In this document: positions 33,784-42,823 of the stretch, in pieces
Position numbering within the stretch: the first letter of the stretch is position 1
Layout: every line of letters starts with the position of its first letter
Source: an uncultured Desulfobacter sp.
Lineage (GTDB): Bacteria > Desulfobacterota > Desulfobacteria > Desulfobacterales > Desulfobacteraceae
DNA length: 64,000 nucleotides
NCBI RefSeq assembly: GCF_963666675.1
Contig: NZ_OY762929.1
Location: 3,410,001-3,474,000 of the forward strand
Direction: 5' to 3'
Made by a program: the position numbers and the translations under genes
The notes under the pieces: model-generated
Told to the model about the DNA's origin: nothing
Databases searched by the model: none
What the model saw: only the letters and a program-made list of their open reading frames with translations

Positions 33784-35901
33784 ATGGCACAAGCAGGAGT
33801 TATTAAAACAATTACAGGCGATGTAAATGCGCGAACCCCTGATGGACAGGTTCGCCAACTCATGGCCGGGGACATGGTTTATGAAAATGAAATGATTGAA
33901 ACTTCTGCAGATTCCGAACTTACCATTGAATTGAACGATGGAAGGACACTGGACCTGGCAGGAAACAGCCAAGTTGTCCTTGATGAAACCGTTGTTGCAA
34001 CCGTTGCACCACAGGATGCGGTTGTTGCGGAGGTCCAGGAACTTCAGGCCGCCCTGGAAGCAGGTGACGACATCCCTGATGAAGAGACGGCAGCAGGTGA
34101 GGAAGATGCAGGACATGATTATAATCTTGCATATTATGCAGGAGATCAATCCGGGGGCGAAGTCGATAGTTATCTCTTTGGTACCACATATGGTGACGAA
34201 GCGGTAGATTTTCCGGCCATAGAAGGTGAACAGGACCCCGAAGCTGCACCTGAACCTAATCCTGTGTTTATCGTTGGATCTTCAGATGATGATGAAGGCT
34301 CTTTCGGGACCGAGCATACTGTAAATCCGTATGAAGGGGGGCAGGGGGAAATCCTTGGCCAGGCCGGCGCAGATATACTGGTTGGAGATCCAGGATCAAT
34401 TACGCCGGTATCAAACAACTACATTCTGGTTCTTGATTTCTCTGATTCAATGACAAATGAACCCGACGACACCGACCTTGATAAACTTAGAAGTGCAGAA
34501 ATAAATTCAACAATTGCCCTCATCAATGATATTAAAACCAGTGTTGAGAATGCTGTTGACGGATACAAGGTAAAAATTAATCTACTACCCTTTGCAAAAA
34601 GCGCCGATGCAGAAGAAAATAGCGCCTGGATTTCTTTTGAAAATGTAAACGGTACGGTCGTTATCGAAGAGGGTATAAATTCCACGGATCAGTATGAAGG
34701 AATCATGGACTGGATTCAAAATTATACCACCTCTGCTGACTATTTAGAAAATGTCGGATGGACAAATTATTTTGCTGCTTTTAGTGAAGCTTATTCTCTT
34801 ATTGATTCTGATAATTATGCTCAAAACAACGTCATTTTTATAAGTGATGGCTCAGATAACGGAAAGATGCTTTATCGAAATGGCGTTGATCTTTATGTTA
34901 ACCCCGATTATGGCGATCCCTATAGTGATTATAACACGGCTTATGAGCAGGCATATAATGCACTGAATGGTGAGGATGTGGAAAGCATTCGGGCAGTCGG
35001 TATTGATATGAGCAGCGATAGAGCTGCAAACAGAATGGAGGGAATTGATACAACGGATGAAGGCGCTATAAGCATACAATCCGGCCAACTCTACAATGAA
35101 ATGTATGATCTTATGATTCCCCAAGAAATAGATTATTCATTGGATCCAGCAGGCAATGATGTTATTTACGGCAATGACGGCAACGATCTTATTTTTGGTG
35201 ATGTTCTGAATACGGACGGTCTCCTTAATGTTATCACCAATTCTGAGAGTGATTACTACAATGAGGATTATGATCTATCAACCATTGTAGATCTCCCCCC
35301 CGGGTCCGGGTGGGAAGTATTTGAAAAACTGGAAGAAGCAAATCTGGATTTGTGGACCCGGGAGGATACCATCCGATATATCAAGGATCCGGATAATCAT
35401 AAAAACCTTGTAAAAGAAACAGTATTAGATGATGGCGACGTGCGTGATGGAGGGGACGATTATATATACGGCGGTGCAGGGGACGACATTATTTATGGAC
35501 AGGAAGGTGATGACACCATAGATGCAGGGTCAGGAGATGACGTGGTTGACGGGGGGTCCGGATTCGACACCCTGGCGGTGACCAGTGAAACGGAGCTTGA
35601 TTTCAGCAATGTCAGCAATATTGAAAGCATTGACCTGAATGAGGACGGTGTGGATCAGACGGTTACCCTCAGCCTGGATCAAGTCTTGAGTATGACGGAT
35701 GAAGATAACATACTCCAAATTACCGGGGAATCGGGTGATTCAGTTACACTGACAGGTGTTGACAGTGGAGACTGGACTCATGACGGCAATGGATTGTTTA
35801 CAAATGTTGCGGATAACAGTATCCAGATCACCATTGAAGCGGTCAATGACGGTGTGGATATTGATGTGGATGTGGATAACGGAGATTCATTCCAGGTATA
35901 A
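33784..35901 (+). CDS. Short Lap-type RTX adhesin with retention module, TAAG cleavage site and vWA domain
   Basis: A 705-aa acidic protein. Residues 1-75 (VIKTITGDVNARTPDGQVRQ..., GRTLDLAGNSQVVLDET) match the retention module of LapA-type adhesins. TAAG at 102-105 is the LapG target motif, almost where LapA of P. fluorescens has it. A vWA domain starts near 212 with MIDAS DFSDS (218-222) and VIFISDGSDNG. RTX repeats lie near 456-470 and 555-595 (GGAGDDIIYGQEGDDTIDAG). The C-terminal type I secretion signal ends in DSFQV. No giant repeat array is present. The ATG at 33784 follows GGAGGGG; the upstream in-frame extension is repeat copy B. Confidence 0.87.
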   Translation: MAQAGVIKTITGDVNARTPDGQVRQLMAGDMVYENEMIETSADSELTIELNDGRTLDLAGNSQVVLDETVVATVAPQDAVVAEVQELQAALEAGDDIPDEETAAGEEDAGHDYNLAYYAGDQSGGEVDSYLFGTTYGDEAVDFPAIEGEQDPEAAPEPNPVFIVGSSDDDEGSFGTEHTVNPYEGGQGEILGQAGADILVGDPGSITPVSNNYILVLDFSDSMTNEPDDTDLDKLRSAEINSTIALINDIKTSVENAVDGYKVKINLLPFAKSADAEENSAWISFENVNGTVVIEEGINSTDQYEGIMDWIQNYTTSADYLENVGWTNYFAAFSEAYSLIDSDNYAQNNVIFISDGSDNGKMLYRNGVDLYVNPDYGDPYSDYNTAYEQAYNALNGEDVESIRAVGIDMSSDRAANRMEGIDTTDEGAISIQSGQLYNEMYDLMIPQEIDYSLDPAGNDVIYGNDGNDLIFGDVLNTDGLLNVITNSESDYYNEDYDLSTIVDLPPGSGWEVFEKLEEANLDLWTREDTIRYIKDPDNHKNLVKETVLDDGDVRDGGDDYIYGGAGDDIIYGQEGDDTIDAGSGDDVVDGGSGFDTLAVTSETELDFSNVSNIESIDLNEDGVDQTVTLSLDQVLSMTDEDNILQITGESGDSVTLTGVDSGDWTHDGNGLFTNVADNSIQITIEAVNDGVDIDVDVDNGDSFQV

Positions 35902-35965
35902 TTGCAGAGGGTTGGCCGGGGCTATCCTACAGCCCCAATAGAAAAATTTTAAAGAATCAAAATCT

Positions 35966-35997
35966 CCGTACCGGATTTTCCGGTACGGCTTTTTTAT
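35966..35997. terminator. Bidirectional terminator between adhesin and luxR-type gene
   Basis: A perfect 10-bp stem CCGTACCGGA / TCCGGTACGG with a 3-nt loop, followed by C and six Ts. It lies 64 bp after the adhesin stop and overlaps the stop of the convergent regulator gene. Confidence 0.9.
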
Positions 35998-36584
35998 TTC
36001 ATCCGGGTGGCAAGCTCAAGCCGGTTGCGGCAGCCGGTTTTTTTAAAAATAGAGGTCAAATGGGCTTTCACCGTTCGGACGGACACAAACATCTTTTCAC
36101 TGATTTCCTGGTTTGACAAGCCGCCCACCAGCCATTTGGCCACTTCCGCCTCCCGGGATGTCAGGATGTCCAACAGCTCTTCTCCCCGGTCTTCTGATTT
36201 GGTCGTCGGCAATGCCGAAATCACCTGGGAGATAATAGCCGGGGGCAGCCAGATCTGTCCGGTTTTAAGGGTTTGGACGGCCTGCTTGAGGTTGTCCTGG
36301 TGCATAAACCGATTACCATAGGCCCGGATCCCCCTTTGCAACAGCCGCAATGCCTGCTCTTTTTGGGGGATGGCAACCAGGGCCATGCAGGGGCAGACAA
36401 TTCTTGGGACATCCTTTTCATCACAGGCTTGAAAATCAATGATCAGAATATCTTTGGGTGAAATATCGTATTCTGCAAGCGTTTGATCAGCCGGCAGGTG
36501 CCGGGTCTGTTTTCTGCCGCCGAACAGATCCATGCATAGCTGAACCAAGGTCTTATCTTTGCTGTATATATTGACAGACACCAT
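35994..36584 (-). CDS. LuxR-type transcriptional regulator with degenerate receiver domain
   Basis: A 196-aa protein. Residues 1-115 look like a receiver domain (ILIIDFQACDE has a possible phospho-Asp), but the usual acidic pocket and Lys are not clear. Residues 130-196 form a GerE/LuxR HTH (LTSREAEVAKWLVGGLSNQEISEKMFVSVRTVKAHLTSIFKK). It resembles CsgD-like biofilm regulators in architecture. It is the last gene of the Lap operon, 4 bp after the adaptor gene, so it probably controls adhesin or secretion expression; this is inferred from position only. Confidence 0.85.
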   Translation of the reverse strand: MVSVNIYSKDKTLVQLCMDLFGGRKQTRHLPADQTLAEYDISPKDILIIDFQACDEKDVPRIVCPCMALVAIPQKEQALRLLQRGIRAYGNRFMHQDNLKQAVQTLKTGQIWLPPAIISQVISALPTTKSEDRGEELLDILTSREAEVAKWLVGGLSNQEISEKMFVSVRTVKAHLTSIFKKTGCRNRLELATRMK

Positions 36585-36588
36585 GGTG

Positions 36589-37974
36589 CTATCTTTCCCT
36601 CAATGCATTGGCTTTTGCCCGCAGGATCGGTTTCATTAAATACTGCATGATGGTTTTTTTACCGGTAATAATATCAACCTGGGCCGTCATGCCCGCAATC
36701 ATCTCTTTTTTATTATCTTCGGTGCCAAGGTAATTTTTTTCGGTCATGACCCTGACAAGATAAAATTGTTCCTGGCGGTCATCGGTGATGGTATCGGCAC
36801 TGATGTGAACCACCTTGCCGTCAAGGCCGCCGTAGATGGCATAATCATAGGCCGTCACCTTGACCACCGCCTTAAGCCCCGGATACAAAAACGCAATATC
36901 AGAGGGTCTGATCTTGGCTTCAACCAGAAGCTTGTCATCATTGGGCACGATCTCCACAATATCCATGCCCGGTTTAACCACGCCGCCCAGGGTATTGAAG
37001 AGCAGTTGTTTCACCGTACCATCCACGGGCGAACGCACATTTGTGCGCAATACCCGATCCTCTATGGCCACCTGATTTTTCTCGAGCCTGGATATTTCGG
37101 CCAGGGCCTTGTTCAGCTCCTCCTGGGCTTCGGACTTGTGCCGGTTCCGGATCTCCTGGAGCTGGTTGCGGCCCTCCTTTATTTTTGATGACAGGGATCT
37201 GGCCTCGTTTACCGCACTTTCATACTCATGTTTTTTGTCCAACACCCTCTGCTTGAGCTGTAGGAATTCAACCTCCGACACCAGTCTTTTTTCAAACATG
37301 GGTTCAGTAAGCGCCATTTCCCTTGCGAGCATCTCTTTGCTGATTTTCAGATTCGAAATGGACATGCGGGTATCGGACAATTCTATCTCCCGCTGTCTGA
37401 TGCGCTGCTTTAACACCTCTATTTCACTTTGTTTGCGCGCGACATTGGCGTTGTACAGCCGTTCTTCCTTTTCAAGCAGATCCGGTGAAAGATCATTTTC
37501 TTTTTCTACACCCGCCTGAAAGCTTCGAATACCGGCTTCGGCTGCCAACCGGATGGACCGTACGCGCAGTTCATCAATCATGGACCGGCTCTCTTCAAAG
37601 GAACTGCCGGCTCCTGTGCTGTCAATTACGACAAGAATCTGACCTTTTTTAACGGCCTGCCCCTCCATCACCTTGATATCTTTGATGATACCGCCCTCAA
37701 GATTCTGAATCACCTGGATCTGCCGGGAAGGAATCAACCGGCCGATGCCCTGGGTTCTTTCGTCAAGTTCAGCATAATTTGCCCATACGATCAGTGAAAT
37801 CACCACCAGTGCAACGGCATACAGTATGATATTTGTTTTGGACGGGTTATCCGACAACACGGCGGCACTCAGGCTGTCCATGAATTCAATATCCGTCCGG
37901 CTGTATTTTTTGCCGTTTCCCACAGGGCATCTTCTGGGGGGAATCTTTTTAACCGCATCAATATCAATGGTCAT
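36589..37974 (-). CDS. lapC: Type I secretion membrane fusion protein (LapC/HlyD-like)
   Basis: A 461-aa periplasmic adaptor. A short cytoplasmic N-terminus is followed by one transmembrane helix (IILYAVALVVISLIVWANYAEL, about 50-70), a lipoyl-like half (LIPSRQIQVIQNLEGGIIKDI), long coiled-coil hairpins (about 140-300), the second lipoyl half (VLRTNVRSPVDGTVKQLLF) and a beta-barrel domain. It links the inner-membrane ABC transporter to the TolC-type channel. Its start overlaps the stop of the ABC transporter gene (ATGA). Confidence 0.92.
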   Translation of the reverse strand: MTIDIDAVKKIPPRRCPVGNGKKYSRTDIEFMDSLSAAVLSDNPSKTNIILYAVALVVISLIVWANYAELDERTQGIGRLIPSRQIQVIQNLEGGIIKDIKVMEGQAVKKGQILVVIDSTGAGSSFEESRSMIDELRVRSIRLAAEAGIRSFQAGVEKENDLSPDLLEKEERLYNANVARKQSEIEVLKQRIRQREIELSDTRMSISNLKISKEMLAREMALTEPMFEKRLVSEVEFLQLKQRVLDKKHEYESAVNEARSLSSKIKEGRNQLQEIRNRHKSEAQEELNKALAEISRLEKNQVAIEDRVLRTNVRSPVDGTVKQLLFNTLGGVVKPGMDIVEIVPNDDKLLVEAKIRPSDIAFLYPGLKAVVKVTAYDYAIYGGLDGKVVHISADTITDDRQEQFYLVRVMTEKNYLGTEDNKKEMIAGMTAQVDIITGKKTIMQYLMKPILRAKANALRER

Positions 37975-40124
37975 TTTTGTTTCCCTGACAATCGTGCAAG
38001 AATATCATCCTTGGGGCCGTCCATGACAAGTTCACCTTTGTCCATCACCAAAATTCGATCAACAATTTTAAGGATCGAAGGTTTATGGGTAACGACAATG
38101 GTGGTAAGACCTTTGGTGACACGGCCGATATTTGCAATCACCTGGGCTTCGGTATTGAAATCCATGGCATTGGTCGGCTCATCCAGTAAGACAATTGGAC
38201 TTTTTTCAATAAATGCCATGGACACGGCAACCGACTGGCGCTGACCGCCGGACAACCGACAGCCCTTTTCCCCAACCTGGAAATCCATGCCCTGGGGGTG
38301 GCGGTCTGTAAAGGTATTGACCCCGCCGATCCCGGCCGCCCGGATAATGGCATCATCGGGTGCATGGGCAGCCTTTAACGTAATATTATCCCGCACACTT
38401 CCGCTGAAAAGCGTCACATCCTGGGGCACATAGGAAAAATTGTGCCGCAAATCCGCCGGATCGATCTGGTTGATGTTCAGTCCATCAATGAAAATCCCCC
38501 CCTCGTTGGGTTCATACAGGCTGAGCAACAGCTTGCCGATGGTGGATTTCCCTGACCCCACGGCACCGATGATCCCCACCCGCTCTCCTGGTTTTATGTA
38601 AAAGCTGACGTTTGAAACGGCCCGGCTTTGCTCCTCAGGATAATTGAAACTCACATCTTTAAATTCAATATCCCCTCTAAAATGGGGTCGGTGAATAAAT
38701 TTTTTATTTTCAGGTCGTTCAACATCTTTTTTCATGAAGGTATTCAGGGCATTTAATCCGACTTTCATCTGTCCGAAATTCAACATCAACCCAACAGCCT
38801 GGGCCATGGGCGAAATGGAACGGGAAGCAAGAATATTCACCGCAATCAGGCCGCCCATGGTTAATTGGGCGTCTTTGATCAGGTAGACGCCGGTAATAAT
38901 GATCGCTACACTGTTCACCTGGGTCAAAAAGGCAGTCACGGTGGACAGTGATCCGGATTTGACCCGGGACCGCCGGCTTTTGTCGGCAATATACCCGCAA
39001 CTCTCCTCCCAGTGCCACTGCATACTGCTGCCGGCATTGAACGCCTTGATCGCCTCAAGATTAGACAAGGATTCAATGAGCACACTGTTTCTGTGGTGGG
39101 TGGCATCATGGGTGCTGTTGATGGTTTTCTGGATCGAATACCGTATGGGGATACTGATGAGCAAAATCAAAAGCACCGTGACAATCGGGATGAGCACAAT
39201 GAGGTGGTTAATTGAATAAATCACCAGGAGAAAAATTGCCGCAAAGGGAAGATCGATAAATGCGGTGACGGCACTTGAGGCAAAAAATGAGCGTATACCG
39301 TCAAAATCTTTTATGATACTGGAAAATGAACCGATGGACCCCGGCTTATCCCGCAATTTCAGATTCATGGCCTGCTCAAAGAGCATGGAAGAGAGAATCA
39401 CGTCGCTGCGACGGGCTGTATTTTCAAGAAAATAGGTTCGGATGTTTTTCAAAATCAAATCAAAAATGTAAATAAGGCCCACGCCGCTTGCCAACACCCA
39501 CAAAGTATCGGTTGCATGGTGGGGAATAATTCGGTCATACACGTTCAAAGTGAACAAAGGCCCTGCAATGACAAAAAGATTGACCAAAAATGTGGCAAGA
39601 AGGACCCTTGCGTACACCCCTTTGAATTTCATGAGCGTGCCGAAAAACCAGTTTTTTTTCTTTAGAATGCCGGCCGCTTTAGGATCAAGGCTTGCCCCTT
39701 TATATTTTTTTTTAAGATAAAACACATACCCCAGGTACTCAGCTTCCAGTTTTTCAATGCTGATCTCAACCGGGTTATCATCTATGGATGGGATAATGAC
39801 CTCGGCATGCTTTTTCTCAAAATCGATATCAAGCAAAAGGCAGGCATTATCATCTTTCAGGGTTAAAATTGCGGGCAGAACCAGGGAAGGAATCTGTTTA
39901 AGCTGTCGCTTCTGCAGCTTTGAAACGAACCCTGCTTTTTGTGCTGCGCGTGAAAAATTGGCTTTGGGATTCTCAATGCTGAACAAGCGCTGCCGGTCGG
40001 CACCGGGTTCGAACGGAAGGCCGTGGGAAAGCACTTTTTCCGAGCTGGGGGAGTGGTTCAAACGGGTCAAAGCGACCAGGCACTGCATCAGTGGGTCCGA
40101 AGCGTAGGGCTGGCTCATATTCAT
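37971..40124 (-). CDS. lapB: Type I secretion ABC transporter (LapB-like)
   Basis: A 717-aa exporter. The N-terminal C39-like domain (about 1-140) lacks the peptidase Cys-His pair. This is typical of RTX and LapB exporters, which bind their substrate without cutting it. Six membrane helices follow (about 165-430), then an ATPase domain with GIIGAVGSGKSTIGKLL (Walker A), LSGGQRQSVAVSMAF (signature) and IVLLDEPTNAMD (Walker B). It overlaps lapD upstream and lapC downstream by 4 bp. The adhesin encoded convergently is the obvious cargo. Confidence 0.92.
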   Translation of the reverse strand: MNMSQPYASDPLMQCLVALTRLNHSPSSEKVLSHGLPFEPGADRQRLFSIENPKANFSRAAQKAGFVSKLQKRQLKQIPSLVLPAILTLKDDNACLLLDIDFEKKHAEVIIPSIDDNPVEISIEKLEAEYLGYVFYLKKKYKGASLDPKAAGILKKKNWFFGTLMKFKGVYARVLLATFLVNLFVIAGPLFTLNVYDRIIPHHATDTLWVLASGVGLIYIFDLILKNIRTYFLENTARRSDVILSSMLFEQAMNLKLRDKPGSIGSFSSIIKDFDGIRSFFASSAVTAFIDLPFAAIFLLVIYSINHLIVLIPIVTVLLILLISIPIRYSIQKTINSTHDATHHRNSVLIESLSNLEAIKAFNAGSSMQWHWEESCGYIADKSRRSRVKSGSLSTVTAFLTQVNSVAIIITGVYLIKDAQLTMGGLIAVNILASRSISPMAQAVGLMLNFGQMKVGLNALNTFMKKDVERPENKKFIHRPHFRGDIEFKDVSFNYPEEQSRAVSNVSFYIKPGERVGIIGAVGSGKSTIGKLLLSLYEPNEGGIFIDGLNINQIDPADLRHNFSYVPQDVTLFSGSVRDNITLKAAHAPDDAIIRAAGIGGVNTFTDRHPQGMDFQVGEKGCRLSGGQRQSVAVSMAFIEKSPIVLLDEPTNAMDFNTEAQVIANIGRVTKGLTTIVVTHKPSILKIVDRILVMDKGELVMDGPKDDILARLSGKQK

Positions 40125-42055
40125 CCTTTTAGCGCAATGATGTCCGCAATGCCGTGTCCCTGGAAATAGGCAATATTCTTGCCTGCAAGTTCAAGCCGTT
40201 GGGGTTCATTCTCGATTTTCACGGCAATCAATTTGATGCCCAGGCTCTGGGTAATTGCAAACAAAGCGTTTAAAACCATATCCGCTTTCTGGGGGTCATC
40301 AAACACCTCAAGATAATCGCGTTCAATTTTAATGTAATAGGGTTTTATTTTATCCAGGGATTTAAGTGACAGGTCATGCATGGTAAACCGGTCGAGACCC
40401 AATTTAAATCCCTTTCCTGTGATCAAACCGGCAAATTCAAAACAGATGTCGGAAAAATTGATCAAGGTGTTTTCATGCACTTCAAACAAGAGACGATCTG
40501 CCAGATGTTTTTTATCCCCAAGAAACTGCCGCAGCCAGGCCACTGCCAGATGATCCCGACAAAATTCAGTCGTAATATTCACAGCCAGCACCGTTTCTGT
40601 ATTTTCCTGGAGGAATGCCGCGGATTCTTCGATGATATACCGGTCAAGTTTGCTTGCAAGGCCCAGGGTTGTAATCATGGGTATAAACAGGTTCGCCTTT
40701 CTTTGGATACCGTCCTGATCCACCATGTTGACAAAGACTTCCCGGTGAAATTCACCGGCATCAGATTGGACAGGCTGGGCTGTCAGGAAAAAATGGTTTT
40801 CGGAAAAAGCCACATCGATCAATGTTTTCCACTCCTGCTTTCCCAACGCCTTCTCGAATGCCTGATCCTTGAATATCCGAACCGTTCCCGGCCGGCTGAT
40901 TTTTGCCTCTGACAACGCATAATCCGTTTTGGACAACACCCGTCCCACATCATCATCACTGTTGTATGATGAAACCCCGGCACAGGCATTTATCGGGCCC
41001 GGTACATGCCTGTTTGTTTCCGATATAATTTTTTCCATCACCTCTTTCATTAGCAAGATAACTGCTTTGGCGTCGGTACCCGGCAGGATTACGGCAAACT
41101 CCCGCCTTGGAAATCTGTAGACCGACGCCTTGGGTACCGCAAGTTTGATCCGGGCGTCTAAAATATCCGCCATATTTTTAAAAATTTTATGAACAAGGGG
41201 GCGGTTTCCCGGGACCTCGATCTTTTCCATGCCGGTCATGCCCAAAATGACCATATGCCCGCCGACATCCGGTCCATCCCCCCCGGTCAACCGGGTGAGC
41301 TCCTTTATGAAAGCCGCCCGATTTCGCAGGCCTGTAATCTTATCCTCATATCTTAATTTCTGATACTTGGTTAAATTTTCAAGATTGTGCTCGAAAACCG
41401 ACTGTACTTTTTTCACCATGGCATTCATGGCAAGTACCACTTTTTTCAACTCAGGTGTCCGGGGAATATCCCGGTTGGTGATAAACTCATTATTACAAAT
41501 CTCTTCTGCCTGGTGCTTAATTGTTTCCAAGGCCCCCAGAAGATGGCGCAACCCTAAAATACTTAAGGCAAAAACTAAAATGCCGAGTACGATAAACTGC
41601 AGGCACAGCTGTTTCAATGTTTCCCACAATTTTACGTAGGATGAGCCCGGATGGCCTTTGATTTTCAGGGTACCGAATATATTCCATCCCGCCATGACCT
41701 TTGCCTCTACTTCGGGGATAACAAGATCAATGTGAGAGATGAAAAAAAAAGGGACGCCATGGATGACCAAAGGTTCTCGTTTTTCATACACCAGCGTGCC
41801 GTCCCGGCGGACCAAAGAGATGGATTCAAAATATCCGCCATCGAACATGGCATTGATACTGGTCTTCATGAAGTCTTCATCCATGCCGCTATTGCTCAGT
41901 GTCAAGGCAAGCATGTTGGCGTTATTTTTTGTGTTCAGATAGGATTCATTTGCTGTAAATTCCCGGGCCGTATTAAAATTGATTCTCAGGACAATAATCA
42001 GGGTTGCCGTAAGAAGGAAGGTCACCAATAGTTGTGTCTGTCTTAAAAGACTCAA
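40121..42055 (-). CDS. lapD: LapD-type c-di-GMP receptor (degenerate GGDEF-EAL)
   Basis: A 644-aa inner-membrane protein. TM1 (about 8-25) and TM2 (about 150-170) enclose a LapD/MoxY-type periplasmic domain (MFDGGYFESISLVRRDGTLVYEK fits). A HAMP-like helix, a GGDEF domain and an EAL domain follow. The GGDEF motif is replaced by RREF (FPRREFAVILPG). The EAL site is replaced (EVF) and the DDFGTG loop reads LDRFTMHD. Both are therefore probably inactive and serve in binding, as in LapD, which holds LapG when c-di-GMP is high. It is coupled to lapG and lapB by 4-bp overlaps. Confidence 0.9.
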   Translation of the reverse strand: MSLLRQTQLLVTFLLTATLIIVLRINFNTAREFTANESYLNTKNNANMLALTLSNSGMDEDFMKTSINAMFDGGYFESISLVRRDGTLVYEKREPLVIHGVPFFFISHIDLVIPEVEAKVMAGWNIFGTLKIKGHPGSSYVKLWETLKQLCLQFIVLGILVFALSILGLRHLLGALETIKHQAEEICNNEFITNRDIPRTPELKKVVLAMNAMVKKVQSVFEHNLENLTKYQKLRYEDKITGLRNRAAFIKELTRLTGGDGPDVGGHMVILGMTGMEKIEVPGNRPLVHKIFKNMADILDARIKLAVPKASVYRFPRREFAVILPGTDAKAVILLMKEVMEKIISETNRHVPGPINACAGVSSYNSDDDVGRVLSKTDYALSEAKISRPGTVRIFKDQAFEKALGKQEWKTLIDVAFSENHFFLTAQPVQSDAGEFHREVFVNMVDQDGIQRKANLFIPMITTLGLASKLDRYIIEESAAFLQENTETVLAVNITTEFCRDHLAVAWLRQFLGDKKHLADRLLFEVHENTLINFSDICFEFAGLITGKGFKLGLDRFTMHDLSLKSLDKIKPYYIKIERDYLEVFDDPQKADMVLNALFAITQSLGIKLIAVKIENEPQRLELAGKNIAYFQGHGIADIIALKG

Positions 42056-42717
42056 TGTTTATTCTCCTGGATTTCCATATCAATGGCCTTTAATTTGCGC
42101 TGGGTTTTCAACAGTCCCCGGCTCACACGCTTGCCAAGACCGTGCTGTTTTTGAATATATAGATCCCGGGCCGTGAAACTGTACACAGGAACCAGATCCG
42201 GGCGTTGTGTGGCCGGCATGATCTTTTTGATATAGTTGTCAAGAACAAAGGGCACGGTGCCCGGTTTTTTGTAATAGGTTGCGACAAGGTGGGCCGCATC
42301 GGCAAATCCCCTGGCGCGTACATAGGTCAGAAAGATTTTCTCACCCGGGACGCCAAGCTGGATCATGGTTAAAAATTTGGCAACGGCAAAATCTTCACAG
42401 TCCCCCTGCCCCTTGCCTAAAAATTCCAGGCGGCTGGCCCAATAATCGCTTTTATTCCATGTTTGTCTGTCGGAACGATATTCCAATTGGTTAAAAAAAT
42501 CGTTTACATTGATAACAATCTGCTCTTCGGGTAAACCACGCTGCCTGTCCATCATGGCAAGCAGGCTGTCCAAACGTCTGACCGCCTGACTGCCGTAAGT
42601 TGCTTTATAACTGTTTAATAATTTTACAGGCACAAAAAACCTGCTGTTGGTGCCGGCAAAGAGTACCGTTACCAACAGAAGTATTATTACGATAAACAGG
42701 TGTTTGATTTGGTGCAT
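42052..42717 (-). CDS. lapG: LapG-type periplasmic cysteine protease (BTLCP family)
   Basis: A 221-aa protein with an N-terminal signal or anchor (IVIILLLVTVLFAGTNS) and a bacterial transglutaminase-like fold. The catalytic triad is readable as Cys107 in GQGDCEDFAVAKF, His143 in DAAHLVATYY and Asp160 in FVLDNYI. LapG cuts LapA-type adhesins at a TAAG-like site behind the retention module, releasing them from the cell unless sequestered by LapD. The adhesin here has TAAG at the right place. The gene is followed by lapD (4-bp overlap). The ribosome site is weak. Confidence 0.92.
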   Translation of the reverse strand: MHQIKHLFIVIILLLVTVLFAGTNSRFFVPVKLLNSYKATYGSQAVRRLDSLLAMMDRQRGLPEEQIVINVNDFFNQLEYRSDRQTWNKSDYWASRLEFLGKGQGDCEDFAVAKFLTMIQLGVPGEKIFLTYVRARGFADAAHLVATYYKKPGTVPFVLDNYIKKIMPATQRPDLVPVYSFTARDLYIQKQHGLGKRVSRGLLKTQRKLKAIDMEIQENKH

Positions 42718-42730
42718 TCATCAACTTTTT

Positions 42731-42823
42731 TTATATGAAAGAGCTCAATAAATTATTGAGTTATTTCGACTTTCATTGTGGGCCGAAGCCTGGCAGACGA
42801 TATGTCAGGTCAGCCCATGGCTG
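42731..42823 (-). repeat. Two-hairpin intergenic repeat, copy C
   Basis: On the minus strand it reads CATGGGCTGACCTGACATATCG...TGCCAGGCTTCGGCCCACAA and then ACTCAATAATTTATTGAGCTCTTTCATATAA. Both hairpins are well preserved (TGGGCTGACCTG with CAGGCTTCGGCCCA; CTCAATAA with TTATTGAG). It begins directly at the TAG stop of the TolC-OmpA gene and ends 14 bp before the lapG start. Confidence 0.8.
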
